A DNA stretch of 64,000 nucleotides from Urbifossiella limnaea. GTDB taxonomy: Bacteria > Planctomycetota > Planctomycetia > Gemmatales > Gemmataceae. The notes under the pieces were generated by a model. The model made no database searches and was not told the origin of the DNA. It saw only the letters and a list, made by a program, of their open reading frames with translations. The stretch is from assembly GCF_007747215.1 (NCBI RefSeq), contig NZ_CP036273.1:6370322-6434321 (forward strand), given 5' to 3'. Shown piece by piece: positions 23,317 through 32,498 of this stretch (positions within the stretch are counted from its first letter, which is position 1; each line of letters begins with the position of its first letter). Position numbers and translations under genes: made by a program.

Positions 23317-24267
23317 TCACCACCCGATGACGTTGTCGAGCAGCACCAGCCCCAGCGCGCCCGGGAGGTACAGCAGCGACGCCCGCAGCACGCGGCGGGC
23401 CTGGCGGTCGGTGCGGCGGCGGGCGAAGGCCACCGCCTCGCGCAGGAACAGCAGCCCCAGCACCGCACACCCCACCACCGACAGCCACCCCGCGGCCCCC
23501 AGCGCCATCGACACCCAGCCCACCGGGATCAGCGCCACGCACGTCAGCACCATCACGAACGCCGTCTTCGTGCCCGTCGGGTCGATGTGCGGCAGCATCC
23601 GCAGGCCGCCGCGGGCGTAGTCGTCGCGGTACATCCACGCGATCGCCAGGAAGTGCGGCAGCTGCCACACGAAGATCACCCAGAACAGCGCGAACGCGCC
23701 GCCCGGCTTCTCCCACCCGCACGCCGCCGCCCACCCGATCACCGGCGGCAGCGCCCCCGGCACCGCCCCCACCACCGTGTTCCACACCGTCATCGTTTTC
23801 AGCGGCGTGTACACCCACACGTAACTCACGAACGTCGCCGCCGCCGCCACCCCCGCCGCGACCGGCAGCGTCGCGAACAGGTAGGCGAGGCCGATCGCCC
23901 CGAGGACGACGCCGAACGTCAGCGCTTCGAGCGGCGACATGCGGCCCGCCGGCAGCGGCCGCTTCAGGGTGCGGAACATTTTGGCGTCGATGTGCCGTTC
24001 GAGCCACTGGTTCAGGGCGCTGCCGCCGGCCGCGACGAGGCCGGAGCCGAGCAGGACGTGGAACAAATCCGTCAGCGAAGCCGCCTTGCCGGCGCCGACG
24101 AGGTAGCCGATGCCGACGGTGAACAGGGCCATCACCGCGATGCGCGGCTTGGTGAGTTCGAGGTAGTCGGCGGCGCGCGACGGCACGGCGGAAAGAACCT
24201 CCTCGGCCGGCCCGGCGAACGGGTCCAGCGGGGCGACCTCGGCCTCGACCACAGCGGCCTTCCTCAT
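23317..24267 (-). CDS. ctaB: Protoheme IX farnesyltransferase (haem O synthase)
   Basis: 316 aa from the ATG at 24267, overlapping the upstream ctaA stop (ATGA). UbiA-type prenyltransferase with about eight TM segments. The first Asp-rich-type motif region reads ALNQWLERHIDAKMFRTLKR (about 85-104) and the second lies near WQLPHFLAIAWMYRDDYARG (about 215-234). It attaches a farnesyl chain to haem B to give haem O, the first step to haem A for the caa3 oxidase encoded upstream in the same operon. It is the last gene of that operon. Confidence 0.93.
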   Translation of the reverse strand: MRKAAVVEAEVAPLDPFAGPAEEVLSAVPSRAADYLELTKPRIAVMALFTVGIGYLVGAGKAASLTDLFHVLLGSGLVAAGGSALNQWLERHIDAKMFRTLKRPLPAGRMSPLEALTFGVVLGAIGLAYLFATLPVAAGVAAAATFVSYVWVYTPLKTMTVWNTVVGAVPGALPPVIGWAAACGWEKPGGAFALFWVIFVWQLPHFLAIAWMYRDDYARGGLRMLPHIDPTGTKTAFVMVLTCVALIPVGWVSMALGAAGWLSVVGCAVLGLLFLREAVAFARRRTDRQARRVLRASLLYLPGALGLVLLDNVIGW

Positions 24268-25364
24268 CGCTCGCCTCCCGCACGCACCCGCAGGGCCAGC
24301 CCCACCGCCGCCGCCAGCACACCCGTCCCGACGAGCGCGTGGGCCGTGCGGATGCCGGCCTGCTTGGCGGACACCGTCTCGAACTCGGGCAGCGTCGCCC
24401 CCCCGAACTTCCCCATCCACGCCTCGACGCCGAGCGTCACCTGAAGGGCGACGAGGACGCCGAGGGCCGTGCCCCACACCCGGACGCGCGGCCGGGCCGG
24501 GCCGGTGAAGCCGAGCCGCAGCAGCCACACGGCCGTCGCCACCGCGACGAACGCGGTGAGGAAGTGGAGCCGCTGGCCGAGCGCGTCCGGGGCGTGCCGC
24601 ACCCACGCGCCCCAGACCAGTTGTACGAACAGCACCGCCACCAGTCCCAGCCCCAGCCGGCCGAGCCGGCGGCGGTCGGCGTCGGGCACGTCACCCGCCG
24701 GCGGCCGCGCGGTGAGGACGGCGACCGTCAGCAGCACCGCGAACGTGACCTGCCCGAACACCCCGTGGACGGCCGCCAGGTCGGTGCCGACCAGTTCGTT
24801 CAGCTTGACGCGGAAGCCGCCGAGCAGCCCCTGGATCATCACGAACACGAGGCCGAGGAGCCCGGCGAAGCGCGCCACGCTCCCCCGGCCGCCGCCGACC
24901 AGCCCGCCGCCGGCCAGCAGGGCCGCGACCGCCAGCGCGCCGAGCATCGTGAACACGATTCGCTCGGGGACGACGACCGCCTCGGTGGACTCGCGCTGGG
25001 CGATGAGGGCCCGGTGGAACTCGCCGAACGCACCCACCAGCACGGCGAGCGCGACGAGGCCGAGGTAGCGGGCCGCGCGGTTGGGGTGGGTGCCCCACAC
25101 GCCGAGCGCCAGCACGGTGACGAGGCCGCCGACGAGGAAGCCCAGGATGCGGTGGGCGTGCTCGATGAGGTAGCCGGGGCTCGGCTCGTAGTTGTTGACG
25201 AGGTGCCACGGCGAGGTCGGCCAGATGGGGTCGGCCATGCCGACGCGGAAGCTGGTGACGAGCTGCCCGACGGCGAGCAGCGCCAGGCAGGCGCAGACGG
25301 TGGCGACGGCCCACCGGTGGAGCCAGCGGGGAACGGGGCGCGGCGGCAGGTCGGTGTCGGTCAT
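24264..25364 (-). CDS. ctaA: Haem A synthase (COX15/CtaA)
   Basis: 366 aa from the ATG at 25364 (MTDTDLPPRPVPRWLHRWAV); the frame is open further left. Eight TM segments. Paired haem-binding His candidates appear in EHAHRILGFLVGG, EFHRALIAQ, AAVHGVFGQ and RTAHALVGTG, the four-helix repeat pattern of the family. It oxidises haem O to haem A. It follows the dihaem cytochrome gene and is coupled to ctaB by ATGA, so haem maturation is co-expressed with the oxidase. Confidence 0.93.
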   Translation of the reverse strand: MTDTDLPPRPVPRWLHRWAVATVCACLALLAVGQLVTSFRVGMADPIWPTSPWHLVNNYEPSPGYLIEHAHRILGFLVGGLVTVLALGVWGTHPNRAARYLGLVALAVLVGAFGEFHRALIAQRESTEAVVVPERIVFTMLGALAVAALLAGGGLVGGGRGSVARFAGLLGLVFVMIQGLLGGFRVKLNELVGTDLAAVHGVFGQVTFAVLLTVAVLTARPPAGDVPDADRRRLGRLGLGLVAVLFVQLVWGAWVRHAPDALGQRLHFLTAFVAVATAVWLLRLGFTGPARPRVRVWGTALGVLVALQVTLGVEAWMGKFGGATLPEFETVSAKQAGIRTAHALVGTGVLAAAVGLALRVRAGGER

Positions 25365-25430
25365 GGTGTCGTCGTCGTGGCGTGTCGCCAACTCGGTCTC
25401 ATCGTGGGTGGTTCGCCCCCTCACCCAGCC

Positions 25431-26612
25431 CTACGGGTACACCTGCGCCCGCACGTCCGGCGGCAGCTCGCGCGGGTACGGCAGCGCCCGCACGAACCGC
25501 ACCACGTCCAGCAGCTGCCCCCCGGACAGCGCCGGCTGCGCCGGCATCCCCACCGGGGCGATGCCGTGCCGCACCCGCGCGGCCAGGTCTTCGGCGCGGT
25601 CGCCGCCCTTCGGGCGGGTCTGCGTCAGGTCCGGCGGCCGCACCACCGTGCCCCACACGTCGTACCGCAGCGCCGCGGTCCGGCCGTAGTTCTCGTGGCA
25701 CTTCGCGCAGCCGGCGCCGGCGTCCGCCACGAACAGCTCGTGCCCGCGGGCCACCGACGCCAGGTAGTCCGGCGCCTGCCGGGCGTCGTCGTCGGGGAGC
25801 GCCGGGACCGCCGCTTGCGGCGAAGCCTCCGCCTTCTGCCACTCGGCGACGACCGCGGCCAGCCGCCCCCGCGCGAAGCCGACCGCGTCGCCGTCGGTGC
25901 CCGCCTCCCCGCCCTCGTCGGCGAGCGCGGCCAGGGTGCGGAACTCGACCTCGCCGCGAACGCTCAGGTACACCACGAACGCGGCCATCGCCTCGCGGTC
26001 GGCGTCCGGCAGCCGCGCGAACGACGGCATCGCGGTGCCGCGCAAGCCTTCGCGGACCGTCCGCAGCAGGTCGGCGCGGCGCGGCTTCATCCCGTCGCCG
26101 GACGACACGAACTTGAACGCCCCGCGGCGGAAGTCGCGCGGGTGCGGGTCGATCCACGGCCCCGTCGGCCCGCGGCCGTCGCCGGCCACGCCGTGGCACT
26201 GGGCGCAGTGCTTGCGGAACAGCCGGCTCCCCTCCGCCAGTTGCTCGGCACCGATCCCGAGGCCCGGCGACTGCGGCGCGGCGGGGGTGCCGAACGTCTC
26301 CCGCAGGAAGGTGCCGAGCTCGGCCCGCGCCGCGGCCGGCAGCGCGGCGGGGTCGGCGGTGCGGCCGCCGGCGGCGTCGAGGGCGGCGATCTCGGCGTCG
26401 AGCCGGCCGACCTCCGCGGGCCGCGGCGGGGCCGCCGTCGGCAGCGCCAGCACGAGCCGGTCCTCGCGCGGCGGGAACGTCAGTTCCGGCGGGTAGCCGG
26501 GGTTGCGGGTGCAGCCGGCCGGGAGAGTCGCCAGAAGGACCGCGACGCACGGCAGGACGAAGGGGTAAAGGGGTGAAGGGGTGAAGGGGTGATGTTCGGC
26601 CATCGTCGTCAC
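25431..26612 (-). CDS. Dihaem cytochrome c lipoprotein
   Basis: About 393 aa from 26612. Lipobox-like LLATLPAGC near residue 34 suggests a membrane-anchored exported protein. Two class I cytochrome c domains carry CAQCH (about 141) and CAKCH (about 304), with Met-ligand candidates downstream. Its first 20 codons are made of the GGGGTGAA repeat, so the true start may lie inside the gene. Probably an electron carrier between alternative complex III and the caa3 oxidase, or a partner of the SCO/oxidase assembly. An REP-like palindrome lies inside the coding sequence at 25809-25822. Confidence 0.8.
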   Translation of the reverse strand: MTTMAEHHPFTPSPLYPFVLPCVAVLLATLPAGCTRNPGYPPELTFPPREDRLVLALPTAAPPRPAEVGRLDAEIAALDAAGGRTADPAALPAAARAELGTFLRETFGTPAAPQSPGLGIGAEQLAEGSRLFRKHCAQCHGVAGDGRGPTGPWIDPHPRDFRRGAFKFVSSGDGMKPRRADLLRTVREGLRGTAMPSFARLPDADREAMAAFVVYLSVRGEVEFRTLAALADEGGEAGTDGDAVGFARGRLAAVVAEWQKAEASPQAAVPALPDDDARQAPDYLASVARGHELFVADAGAGCAKCHENYGRTAALRYDVWGTVVRPPDLTQTRPKGGDRAEDLAARVRHGIAPVGMPAQPALSGGQLLDVVRFVRALPYPRELPPDVRAQVYP

Positions 26613-26630
26613 CCCTTCACCCCTTCACCC
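26570..26630. repeat. GGGGTGAA inverted repeat overlapping a gene start
   Basis: Three GGGGTGAA units at 26570-26592 are mirrored as TTCACCCC units at 26609-26630. It covers the annotated start of the cytochrome lipoprotein. Confidence 0.7.
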
Positions 26631-26692
26631 TCTCACCCCTTCATTCACCGCGGTACGCGTCTCGATGTAACCGGGGGGACGTCGAGGAAGCG

Positions 26693-27019
26693 TCAGATGC
26701 CGCCGCGCCACCGGGTCAGGATGTCGGACAGCACGAGGACGAAGAAGATGCCCATGAAGAACAGCGTGGTGAACGCCGACAGCGTCACGGCCGTCTCGCC
26801 GCGGCGCATGTGCATCCAGTACCACGCCACCAGGCACGCCTGCACGGTGGCGATGCCCATCTGCACGGGGAGGGCGAGGCTCCCCAGGCCGGTCCCGGCC
26901 AGGAGGATGTTCGCCACCGCCAGCACCAGCACGACGACGTACACGGCGAAGACGCTGCCCACCGTGTCCACGTCGTGCGGGGTCGAGTCGGTCGGGGGGT
27001 GGTGCGGGTCGTGCGCCAT
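26693..27019 (-). CDS. Cytochrome c oxidase subunit IV-type protein
   Basis: 108 aa. A His-rich start (MAHDPHHPPTDSTPHD) is followed by three TM helices (VYVVVLVLAVANILLAG; VQMGIATVQACLVAWYWMHM; FTTLFFMGIFFVLVL). This is the size and topology of the prokaryotic subunit IV (COX4_pro) in caa3-type oxidases, with the WMHMRR boundary after TM2. It lies directly after subunit III in the operon. Confidence 0.85.
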   Translation of the reverse strand: MAHDPHHPPTDSTPHDVDTVGSVFAVYVVVLVLAVANILLAGTGLGSLALPVQMGIATVQACLVAWYWMHMRRGETAVTLSAFTTLFFMGIFFVLVLSDILTRWRGGI

Positions 27020-27045
27020 CGCGGCCTCGTGTTCGTGGGCTCACC

Positions 27046-27069
27046 GCCCGCCGGCCGCAGCCGGCGGGC
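27046..27069. terminator. Intercistronic hairpin between subunits III and IV
   Basis: GCCCGCCGGC-cgca-GCCGGCGGGC, a perfect 10-bp stem with a 4-nt loop in the 62-nt gap. It may stabilise or process the mRNA or partly terminate it. Confidence 0.55.
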
Positions 27070-27081
27070 TTCGTCGGCTTG

Positions 27082-27879
27082 TCAGTGCCCGCCGCGGCTG
27101 CCAATCAGGTACAGCAGCGGCATCAGGAACAGCCAGATCATGTCGACCAAGTGCCAGTAGAGGCTCACCACCTCGACCTTGGAGTACCCCGCGGCCGGGA
27201 CCGCCCCGCGGTACGCCTCGCACACCAGCCACAGGATGCACCCCAGCCCCACGACGATGTGCACGCCGTGGATGGCGGTCATGATGTAGTAGAAGCACAG
27301 GAACAGCTGCACCCGCTCGGGGCTCACCGTCCCCTCGCTGCCGGGCGTCTTGCCGTGGTTGATCTTCGCCAGGTCCTGCGACCAGTGCTCCTGCCCGCCG
27401 GTGAACTTGTAGTCCTTCACGGCCGCGGCGCTCACCGGGGCCAGCTCCTTCACCGCGCTGTCGTACTCGGTGCGGAACATCTCGCCGGGCACGAACTTCT
27501 CGTGGTAGTCGGTGCTGTACTCGAACGCCTTGAAGCCCATGAACCCGGCCCCGAGCGCGAACGTGATCAGCAGCCGGCGGATGAGCCCGGCGGTGTCGCC
27601 GAGCTGCGCCGAGCGGATGGCCAGCGTCATCGTCAGGCTGCTGGTGATGAGCAGCCCGGTGTTGAGGCCGGCGATCCACAGGATCAGGTGCTGGCTGGCG
27701 AACGCGAACTCGCCGGGGTACCAGTTGCGGTACACGGTGTAGGCGACGAACATGCCGGAGAAGAACAGCACCTCGGTCACCAGGAAGAACCACATGCCCA
27801 GCCGCTCGGCCGAGCGCTGTTGTTCCAGGTTGTCGAAGTGGTGCTTCAGCACCGTGTCGTGGTGGGTGCTAGCCGACAA
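27082..27879 (-). CDS. ctaE: Cytochrome c oxidase subunit III
   Basis: 265 aa, start at 27879 overlapping the end of ctaD. Seven TM segments as in the COX3 family: [20 protein letters not shown] and [16 protein letters not shown] near the start, [18 protein letters not shown] in the middle, and [18 protein letters not shown] followed by [19 protein letters not shown] at the end, the conserved subunit III ending. It is the structural membrane subunit flanking the catalytic subunit. Confidence 0.95.
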   Translation of the reverse strand: MSASTHHDTVLKHHFDNLEQQRSAERLGMWFFLVTEVLFFSGMFVAYTVYRNWYPGEFAFASQHLILWIAGLNTGLLITSSLTMTLAIRSAQLGDTAGLIRRLLITFALGAGFMGFKAFEYSTDYHEKFVPGEMFRTEYDSAVKELAPVSAAAVKDYKFTGGQEHWSQDLAKINHGKTPGSEGTVSPERVQLFLCFYYIMTAIHGVHIVVGLGCILWLVCEAYRGAVPAAGYSKVEVVSLYWHLVDMIWLFLMPLLYLIGSRGGH

Positions 27880-29629
27880 CTTCGGTCTCCTTGGCTTGGG
27901 CCCCGGCCGGGCCGCTCAGGCCGAGCCGGGAGGCCGGGTTGTCGTCGCTCATGCCCGGGGGTTCCGGGAGCCCGCGGCCCATCTGGTCCACGCCGATGGC
28001 GTACTCGTACGGGCCGCACACGGTGATCGGCAGGTACTCGAAGTTGAACACCGTCGGCGGGCTCGGCACCTGCCACTCCAGGCCGGTGGCGCTCCACGGG
28101 TTGGCGCTGGCCTTCGGCCCGTAGAACAGCGACAGGGTCAGGTACACCGCCGGCATCAGGTAGCCGACGCCGAGGATGCTCGCCCCCGCGGTCGAGAGCA
28201 CGTTGTACACCTGGAACTCTTCCGGGTAGTTCGGGTACCGCCGCGGCATGCCGTGGTAGCCGAGCACGAACTGCGGCACGAACGTGAAGAAGAACCCGAC
28301 GAAGATCACCGTCGCGCTCGTCTTGCTCCAGAAGTCGGAGTACATCCGGCCGGTCATCTTCGGCCACCAGAAGTGGATGCCGGCGAGGTACGCCAGCACC
28401 ATCCCGCCCACCATCACGAAGTGGAAGTGGGCCACCACGAAGTACGTGTCGTGGAGGTGGATGTCGGTCCCCATCGTCGCCAGGAACAGGCCGGTGACGC
28501 CGCCGACGGTGAACAGCACCAGGAACGCCAGGGTGAACATCATCGGCGCCTGGAACGTGATCGACCCGCGGTACAGCGTCGCCACCCAGTTGAACACCTT
28601 GATGGCGCTCGGCACGGCCACGAGCATCGTCAGGAAGCTGAACAACAGCGCCGAGTAGTAGCTGATGCCGGCGACGAACATGTGGTGCGCCCACACCAGG
28701 AACCCGACCACCGCGATGCCGACGCTCGACCACGCCACGGCCTTGTAGCCGAAGATGTTCTTGCGGCTGAAGCACGTGAGGACTTCGCTGATCACGCCCA
28801 TCCCGGGCACGATCATGATGTACACGGCCGGGTGGCTGTAGAACCAGAACAGGTGCTGGTACAGCACCGGGTCGCCGCCGATGCTCGGGTCGAAGATGCC
28901 GACGCCGGCCAGCCGCTCGACCAGCAGCAGCACCAGCGTGATCGCCACGACCGGGGTGCCGAGCAGCTGGATGAAGCTGGTGGCGTACATGGCCCAGATG
29001 AACAGGGGCAGCCGGCCCCACGTCATGCCGGGGGCGCGCATCTTGTGGATCGTCACCATGATGTTCAGCCCCGTCATGATGGAGCTGAACCCGGTGATGA
29101 ACACGCCGAACACGCCGGGCGCCACGCTGGAGTGCGAGTACCGCGAGCTGTACGGCGGGTACAGCGTCCACCCGGTGTCGATGCCGCCCGCGAGCAGCCC
29201 CCACACCATGAAGGCGGCGCCGATCATGAACACGTACCAGCTGGCGAGGTTCAGCTTCGGGAACGCCAGGTCCTTCGCCCCGATCATGAGCGGGACGAGG
29301 AAGTTGCCGAACACCGCCGGGATGGACGGGATGAGGAACAGGAACAGCATCACCACGCCGTGCGCGGTGAACGCCTTGTTGTACTGGTCCTCGGTGAGGA
29401 TCGCCCCGTTCGGCGTCAGCAGGTTGGCGCGCACCAGGCCGGCGGCGATGCCGCCGACCAGGAAGAACGCGGTGATGCTCACGAGGTACAGGATGCCGAT
29501 CCGCTTGTGGTCGACCGTGAGCGCCCACGACCAGAAGCCGGACGTCTCGTTGATGTAGTTGCGGCCGGGGACCGCGGGCTCGGGCGGGGGCGGGGCCGTC
29601 CGCGGGGTGTCGCCGATGACGATGCTCAT
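27869..29629 (-). CDS. ctaD: Cytochrome c oxidase subunit I, type A2
   Basis: 586 aa, ATG one base after the ctaC stop. Twelve TM segments; contains the haem-copper core ([15 protein letters not shown] near 35; [22 protein letters not shown] with the His ligands). The helix-VI motif is [14 protein letters not shown]: Tyr-Ser in place of the Glu in HPEVY. That Y-S motif defines type A2 haem-copper oxidases such as the Rhodothermus caa3. It reduces O2 at the haem a3-CuB centre and pumps protons. Operon position is between ctaC and ctaE. Confidence 0.95.
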   Translation of the reverse strand: MSIVIGDTPRTAPPPPEPAVPGRNYINETSGFWSWALTVDHKRIGILYLVSITAFFLVGGIAAGLVRANLLTPNGAILTEDQYNKAFTAHGVVMLFLFLIPSIPAVFGNFLVPLMIGAKDLAFPKLNLASWYVFMIGAAFMVWGLLAGGIDTGWTLYPPYSSRYSHSSVAPGVFGVFITGFSSIMTGLNIMVTIHKMRAPGMTWGRLPLFIWAMYATSFIQLLGTPVVAITLVLLLVERLAGVGIFDPSIGGDPVLYQHLFWFYSHPAVYIMIVPGMGVISEVLTCFSRKNIFGYKAVAWSSVGIAVVGFLVWAHHMFVAGISYYSALLFSFLTMLVAVPSAIKVFNWVATLYRGSITFQAPMMFTLAFLVLFTVGGVTGLFLATMGTDIHLHDTYFVVAHFHFVMVGGMVLAYLAGIHFWWPKMTGRMYSDFWSKTSATVIFVGFFFTFVPQFVLGYHGMPRRYPNYPEEFQVYNVLSTAGASILGVGYLMPAVYLTLSLFYGPKASANPWSATGLEWQVPSPPTVFNFEYLPITVCGPYEYAIGVDQMGRGLPEPPGMSDDNPASRLGLSGPAGAQAKETEVVG

Positions 29630-29630
29630 G

Positions 29631-30758
29631 TTACTGCTTCCCCCCCGTGGACCCGGCCGGCGGCGGCGTCGTTCGCGGCGCCCCGTAGGGCGCCGGCGCC
29701 TTGTCGTTCGGCCCCAGCTGCGTGCCCGGCCGCAGCCACTTGATGTACGCGACCAGTTCGTTCAGGTTGTCTTCGCTCACCTGGCTGGCGTAGTTCCCGG
29801 GCATCACCCGCTCCCAGCCCTCGACCACGTGCTTGCCGGGGTTCACGATCGAGTCCCGGATGTACTGGTCGTCGGCCGTCACGGTGGTGCCGCCCTTGAC
29901 CGGCACGTCGCGGCCGTACAGGCCTTCGAGGCTCGGCGCCCGCGGGTGCTTGCCGGTGCCGATGCCGGCGTTCGGCATGTGGCAGCTCTGGCACTGGAGC
30001 CGCTGGAAGTGCTGCCAGCCCTTGTGCGCCAGCGACCCGTCCACCGGGTTGGCCGACCCCTGGGCGCCGCCCTTCCCCTCCAGGAACGCCTCGAACTCGG
30101 CGGCGGGCACGACCTTGATCCGGCCGACCATCAGCGAGTGCCACGCCCCGCAGTACTGGTCGCAGAACACGTGGAACTCGCCGAGCTTCGTCGGCTGGTA
30201 CCACGTGCTGACGTACCGGCCGGGGATCACGTCGATCTTCTGCCGGAAGGCCGGCACGCCGAAGTCGTGGATCACGTCCTCGGAGATGAACGTCACCTTC
30301 ACCGGCCGGTCGAGCGGCAGCACGAGGGCGCCGATGTTCTGGCGGTCCTCCTCGGTCATGTTCTGCGGGTTGCCGCCGATGATGACGCGCTGGCCGTTCG
30401 GGTACTGGGCCTTCCACATCCACTGCTTGCCGATGACGAACACCTCGGGGGCGTCGGCCGGCGGGTGGACGGCGTAGTCGTACACCCACACGCCCCAGGC
30501 GTAGAAGGTGAGGAAGATCAGCAGCGGCGTGAGCGTCCAGAACAGCTCCAGCCGGTGCGACCCGAGGATGCGCGGGGTGCTGATGGGGCCCGGCTTGCGG
30601 CGGTACGCGACGCAGCAGAACGCCAGGAGGGCGCACACCAGGAGGAACCCGGCGGCCGTCCAGAACGTGATGTACCAGAAGAGCGGCTCGAACCGGTCGG
30701 CCATGACCGACGCGCGCTCGGCGATCGCCGGCAGCGGACCCCTGTTCCCGTCTAGCAC
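29631..30758 (-). CDS. ctaC: Cytochrome c oxidase subunit II with fused cytochrome c
   Basis: 375 aa from the GTG at 30758, preceded by GAGGAGGG and overlapping the SCO stop; an ATG at 30704 is the alternative. Two TM helices lie near the N-terminus ([34 protein letters not shown]). The CuA site is complete: HDFGVPAF and [14 protein letters not shown]-terminal class I cytochrome c follows with CQSCH (about 256) and a Met-ligand region, the caa3 arrangement. It takes electrons from soluble or ACIII cytochromes to subunit I. Confidence 0.94.
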   Translation of the reverse strand: MLDGNRGPLPAIAERASVMADRFEPLFWYITFWTAAGFLLVCALLAFCCVAYRRKPGPISTPRILGSHRLELFWTLTPLLIFLTFYAWGVWVYDYAVHPPADAPEVFVIGKQWMWKAQYPNGQRVIIGGNPQNMTEEDRQNIGALVLPLDRPVKVTFISEDVIHDFGVPAFRQKIDVIPGRYVSTWYQPTKLGEFHVFCDQYCGAWHSLMVGRIKVVPAAEFEAFLEGKGGAQGSANPVDGSLAHKGWQHFQRLQCQSCHMPNAGIGTGKHPRAPSLEGLYGRDVPVKGGTTVTADDQYIRDSIVNPGKHVVEGWERVMPGNYASQVSEDNLNELVAYIKWLRPGTQLGPNDKAPAPYGAPRTTPPPAGSTGGKQ

Positions 30759-31648
30759 GTCGCGCCCTCCTCGGGCTTCGCGGACCCGCCCGCGCGGGCG
30801 GCGGCCGTCCGCCGCTCCCGGACCTTGAAGAAGACCACCGCCGCGGCGAGCGTCAGGACCGTCAGCACGCCGGCCGCCCGGACCGCGAGCATCACGTTCG
30901 GCGTGTACTTGTGACTCTGGTAGTCGAACCGGTAGCACCGCAGGATCAGCCGGTCCAGCAGCGAGCCCGTCTTCCCCTCGCTCGCCTCGACCAGCGACAG
31001 CCGCAGCGTCGTGGTGCCGCCGGGGACCCGGTAGTTGCCGTCGTACTTGATGCCGTAGAAGTACCGGGCGATCGTGCCGGACGGCGTGACCACCGTGACG
31101 CCGCTCGGGTGGTCGTACTCCTTGAACACCCGGTCGTAGGTGAACCCGAACCCGACGGCCTCGGTCAGCTCGCGGATGGGCTCGCGGCGGCCGGTGAGGA
31201 AGAACCAGCCGTTCTCGGCGCCGGGGCGGCCGTACTCGGCGAGGTAGAACTTCTTCTTGTCCGCCGCGAGGCTCGGCGTCTCCTTCGGGTCGAAGCTGAC
31301 GACGACCACGTTGAACGCGGTGCCGGCGTCGAACCCGGGCGGGAACAGCCGCAGCGCCTCGACCAGCCCGTTGAGCACGTCGGTGCAGTTCATCGGGCAG
31401 CGGTAGTAGGCCAGCACCAGGATCGTCGGCTTGCCGTTGACGCACTGCCCGAGCGTGACCTCCTCGTTCCGCTCGTTGCGGAACACGAGGCCGAGCGGCA
31501 GCTGCGCCCCGACGTGCTCGTCGATCTTGACTTCGGGGTTGGGGACGCTGCGGCCTTCCCCGGGCTGCTGCGTAGGCGCACCCTGGGCCGCCGCGCGGGG
31601 CGCGGCGGGCGCGAGGAGGGCGACGGCGAGCAGCAGGCGGCGGGTCAC
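30752..31648 (-). CDS. SCO1/SenC-family copper chaperone
   Basis: 298 aa from the GTG at 31648, whose product begins VTRRLLLAVALLAPAAPRAA, a signal peptide. Thioredoxin-fold SCO core with the copper motif CPMNC (about 86-90) and a conserved His in YDHPSGVTVV. A C-terminal TM helix (LTVLTLAAAVVFFKV) anchors it, unlike many SCO proteins. SCO delivers copper to the CuA centre of subunit II, encoded immediately downstream with overlapping codons. Confidence 0.9.
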   Translation of the reverse strand: MTRRLLLAVALLAPAAPRAAAQGAPTQQPGEGRSVPNPEVKIDEHVGAQLPLGLVFRNERNEEVTLGQCVNGKPTILVLAYYRCPMNCTDVLNGLVEALRLFPPGFDAGTAFNVVVVSFDPKETPSLAADKKKFYLAEYGRPGAENGWFFLTGRREPIRELTEAVGFGFTYDRVFKEYDHPSGVTVVTPSGTIARYFYGIKYDGNYRVPGGTTTLRLSLVEASEGKTGSLLDRLILRCYRFDYQSHKYTPNVMLAVRAAGVLTVLTLAAAVVFFKVRERRTAAARAGGSAKPEEGATC

Positions 31649-31672
31649 GGGTTCCTGTCGATTCCGGGCGAC

Positions 31673-31696
31673 GCCCACCCGTCGCGGCGGGTGGGC
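31673..31696. terminator. Hairpin GCCCACCC...GGGTGGGC, copy 1
   Basis: 8-bp perfect stem around GTCGCGGC. A nearly identical hairpin is at 44838-44861. It sits between the SCO gene and the 262-aa gene upstream. Confidence 0.6.
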
Positions 31697-31709
31697 GTTC
31701 GGGGTAGTG

Positions 31710-32498
31710 TTACTTCTTCGCCGGCTCCGGTGCCTTGGGCGCGTCCGGCGCCTTCGGCGCGGCGTCGCCCTTCGGTGCGGCCTTCACCTCCGGCGCCTTC
31801 GGCAGCCCGCCGCGGCCGGCGTTGCCGTTCGTCGGCTGCTGCTCCACCGGCTGCGGCCGCGGGCCGCCGGCCGACGGCAGCAGCTTCTTCTCGATCACGA
31901 GCTTCATCGCGTCGTCGATCGGGATGCGTGCCGTCGTCTTTTCCTTGTTCGTGAACTCCGCCCGGTTCAGCGGCGCGTACCGGCCCGGCAGCAGTTCCTC
32001 GGGGTGAACCCACGGCGAGTTGCCGGTCGGCACCGGCGGCTCCGTCGTCACCTGGTAGACCGCCTTGTCGTTCCCCTGGAGGCGCTGGAGCGTCTCCAGC
32101 CGGGGGGCGTCCACCTCGGACGGCACGCTCGTCGAGCCCTTCTGGCTGATCCGCGCCAGCCGCTCGTTCAGCGGGGCCTCGCCGCGGGCCAGGCCGGCCG
32201 GGTGCGAGCGCGGGTCCGGCTCCTTCGCCTTCGCCATCACGTAGGCGAACACCGCGGCGGCGACGCCGAAGCCGATCACGAACGACACCACCACGGCGAA
32301 CGGGATGCTCAGGATCGGCTTGACCTCGAACACGTCCGGCTCGTGCCCGAGCTTCAGCGCGGCGGGGTCCACCCCGCCGCCGCCGCCGCTGTCGTCGGGG
32401 GCGGACAGGTTCGTCGCGTCGTTCGGCCAGTTCGGGCCGGCGCCGGGCGCCGCGCCCGGCGGGATCGGGGCGCCCGGGGGCGGGTTAGTGGTGCTCAC
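31710..32498 (-). CDS. Single-TM protein of the respiratory operon
   Basis: 262 aa, ATG at 32498, overlapping the actF end by 14 bp. A Pro/Gly-rich cytosolic N-terminus, one TM helix (IPFAVVVSFVIGFGVAAAVF) and an exported domain (about 95-215) with a Pro/Ala/Lys-rich tail ending KAPEPAKK. I recognise no family. Its place between actF and SCO suggests an accessory subunit or assembly factor of the ACIII-oxidase supercomplex. Confidence 0.65.
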   Translation of the reverse strand: MSTTNPPPGAPIPPGAAPGAGPNWPNDATNLSAPDDSGGGGGVDPAALKLGHEPDVFEVKPILSIPFAVVVSFVIGFGVAAAVFAYVMAKAKEPDPRSHPAGLARGEAPLNERLARISQKGSTSVPSEVDAPRLETLQRLQGNDKAVYQVTTEPPVPTGNSPWVHPEELLPGRYAPLNRAEFTNKEKTTARIPIDDAMKLVIEKKLLPSAGGPRPQPVEQQPTNGNAGRGGLPKAPEVKAAPKGDAAPKAPDAPKAPEPAKK

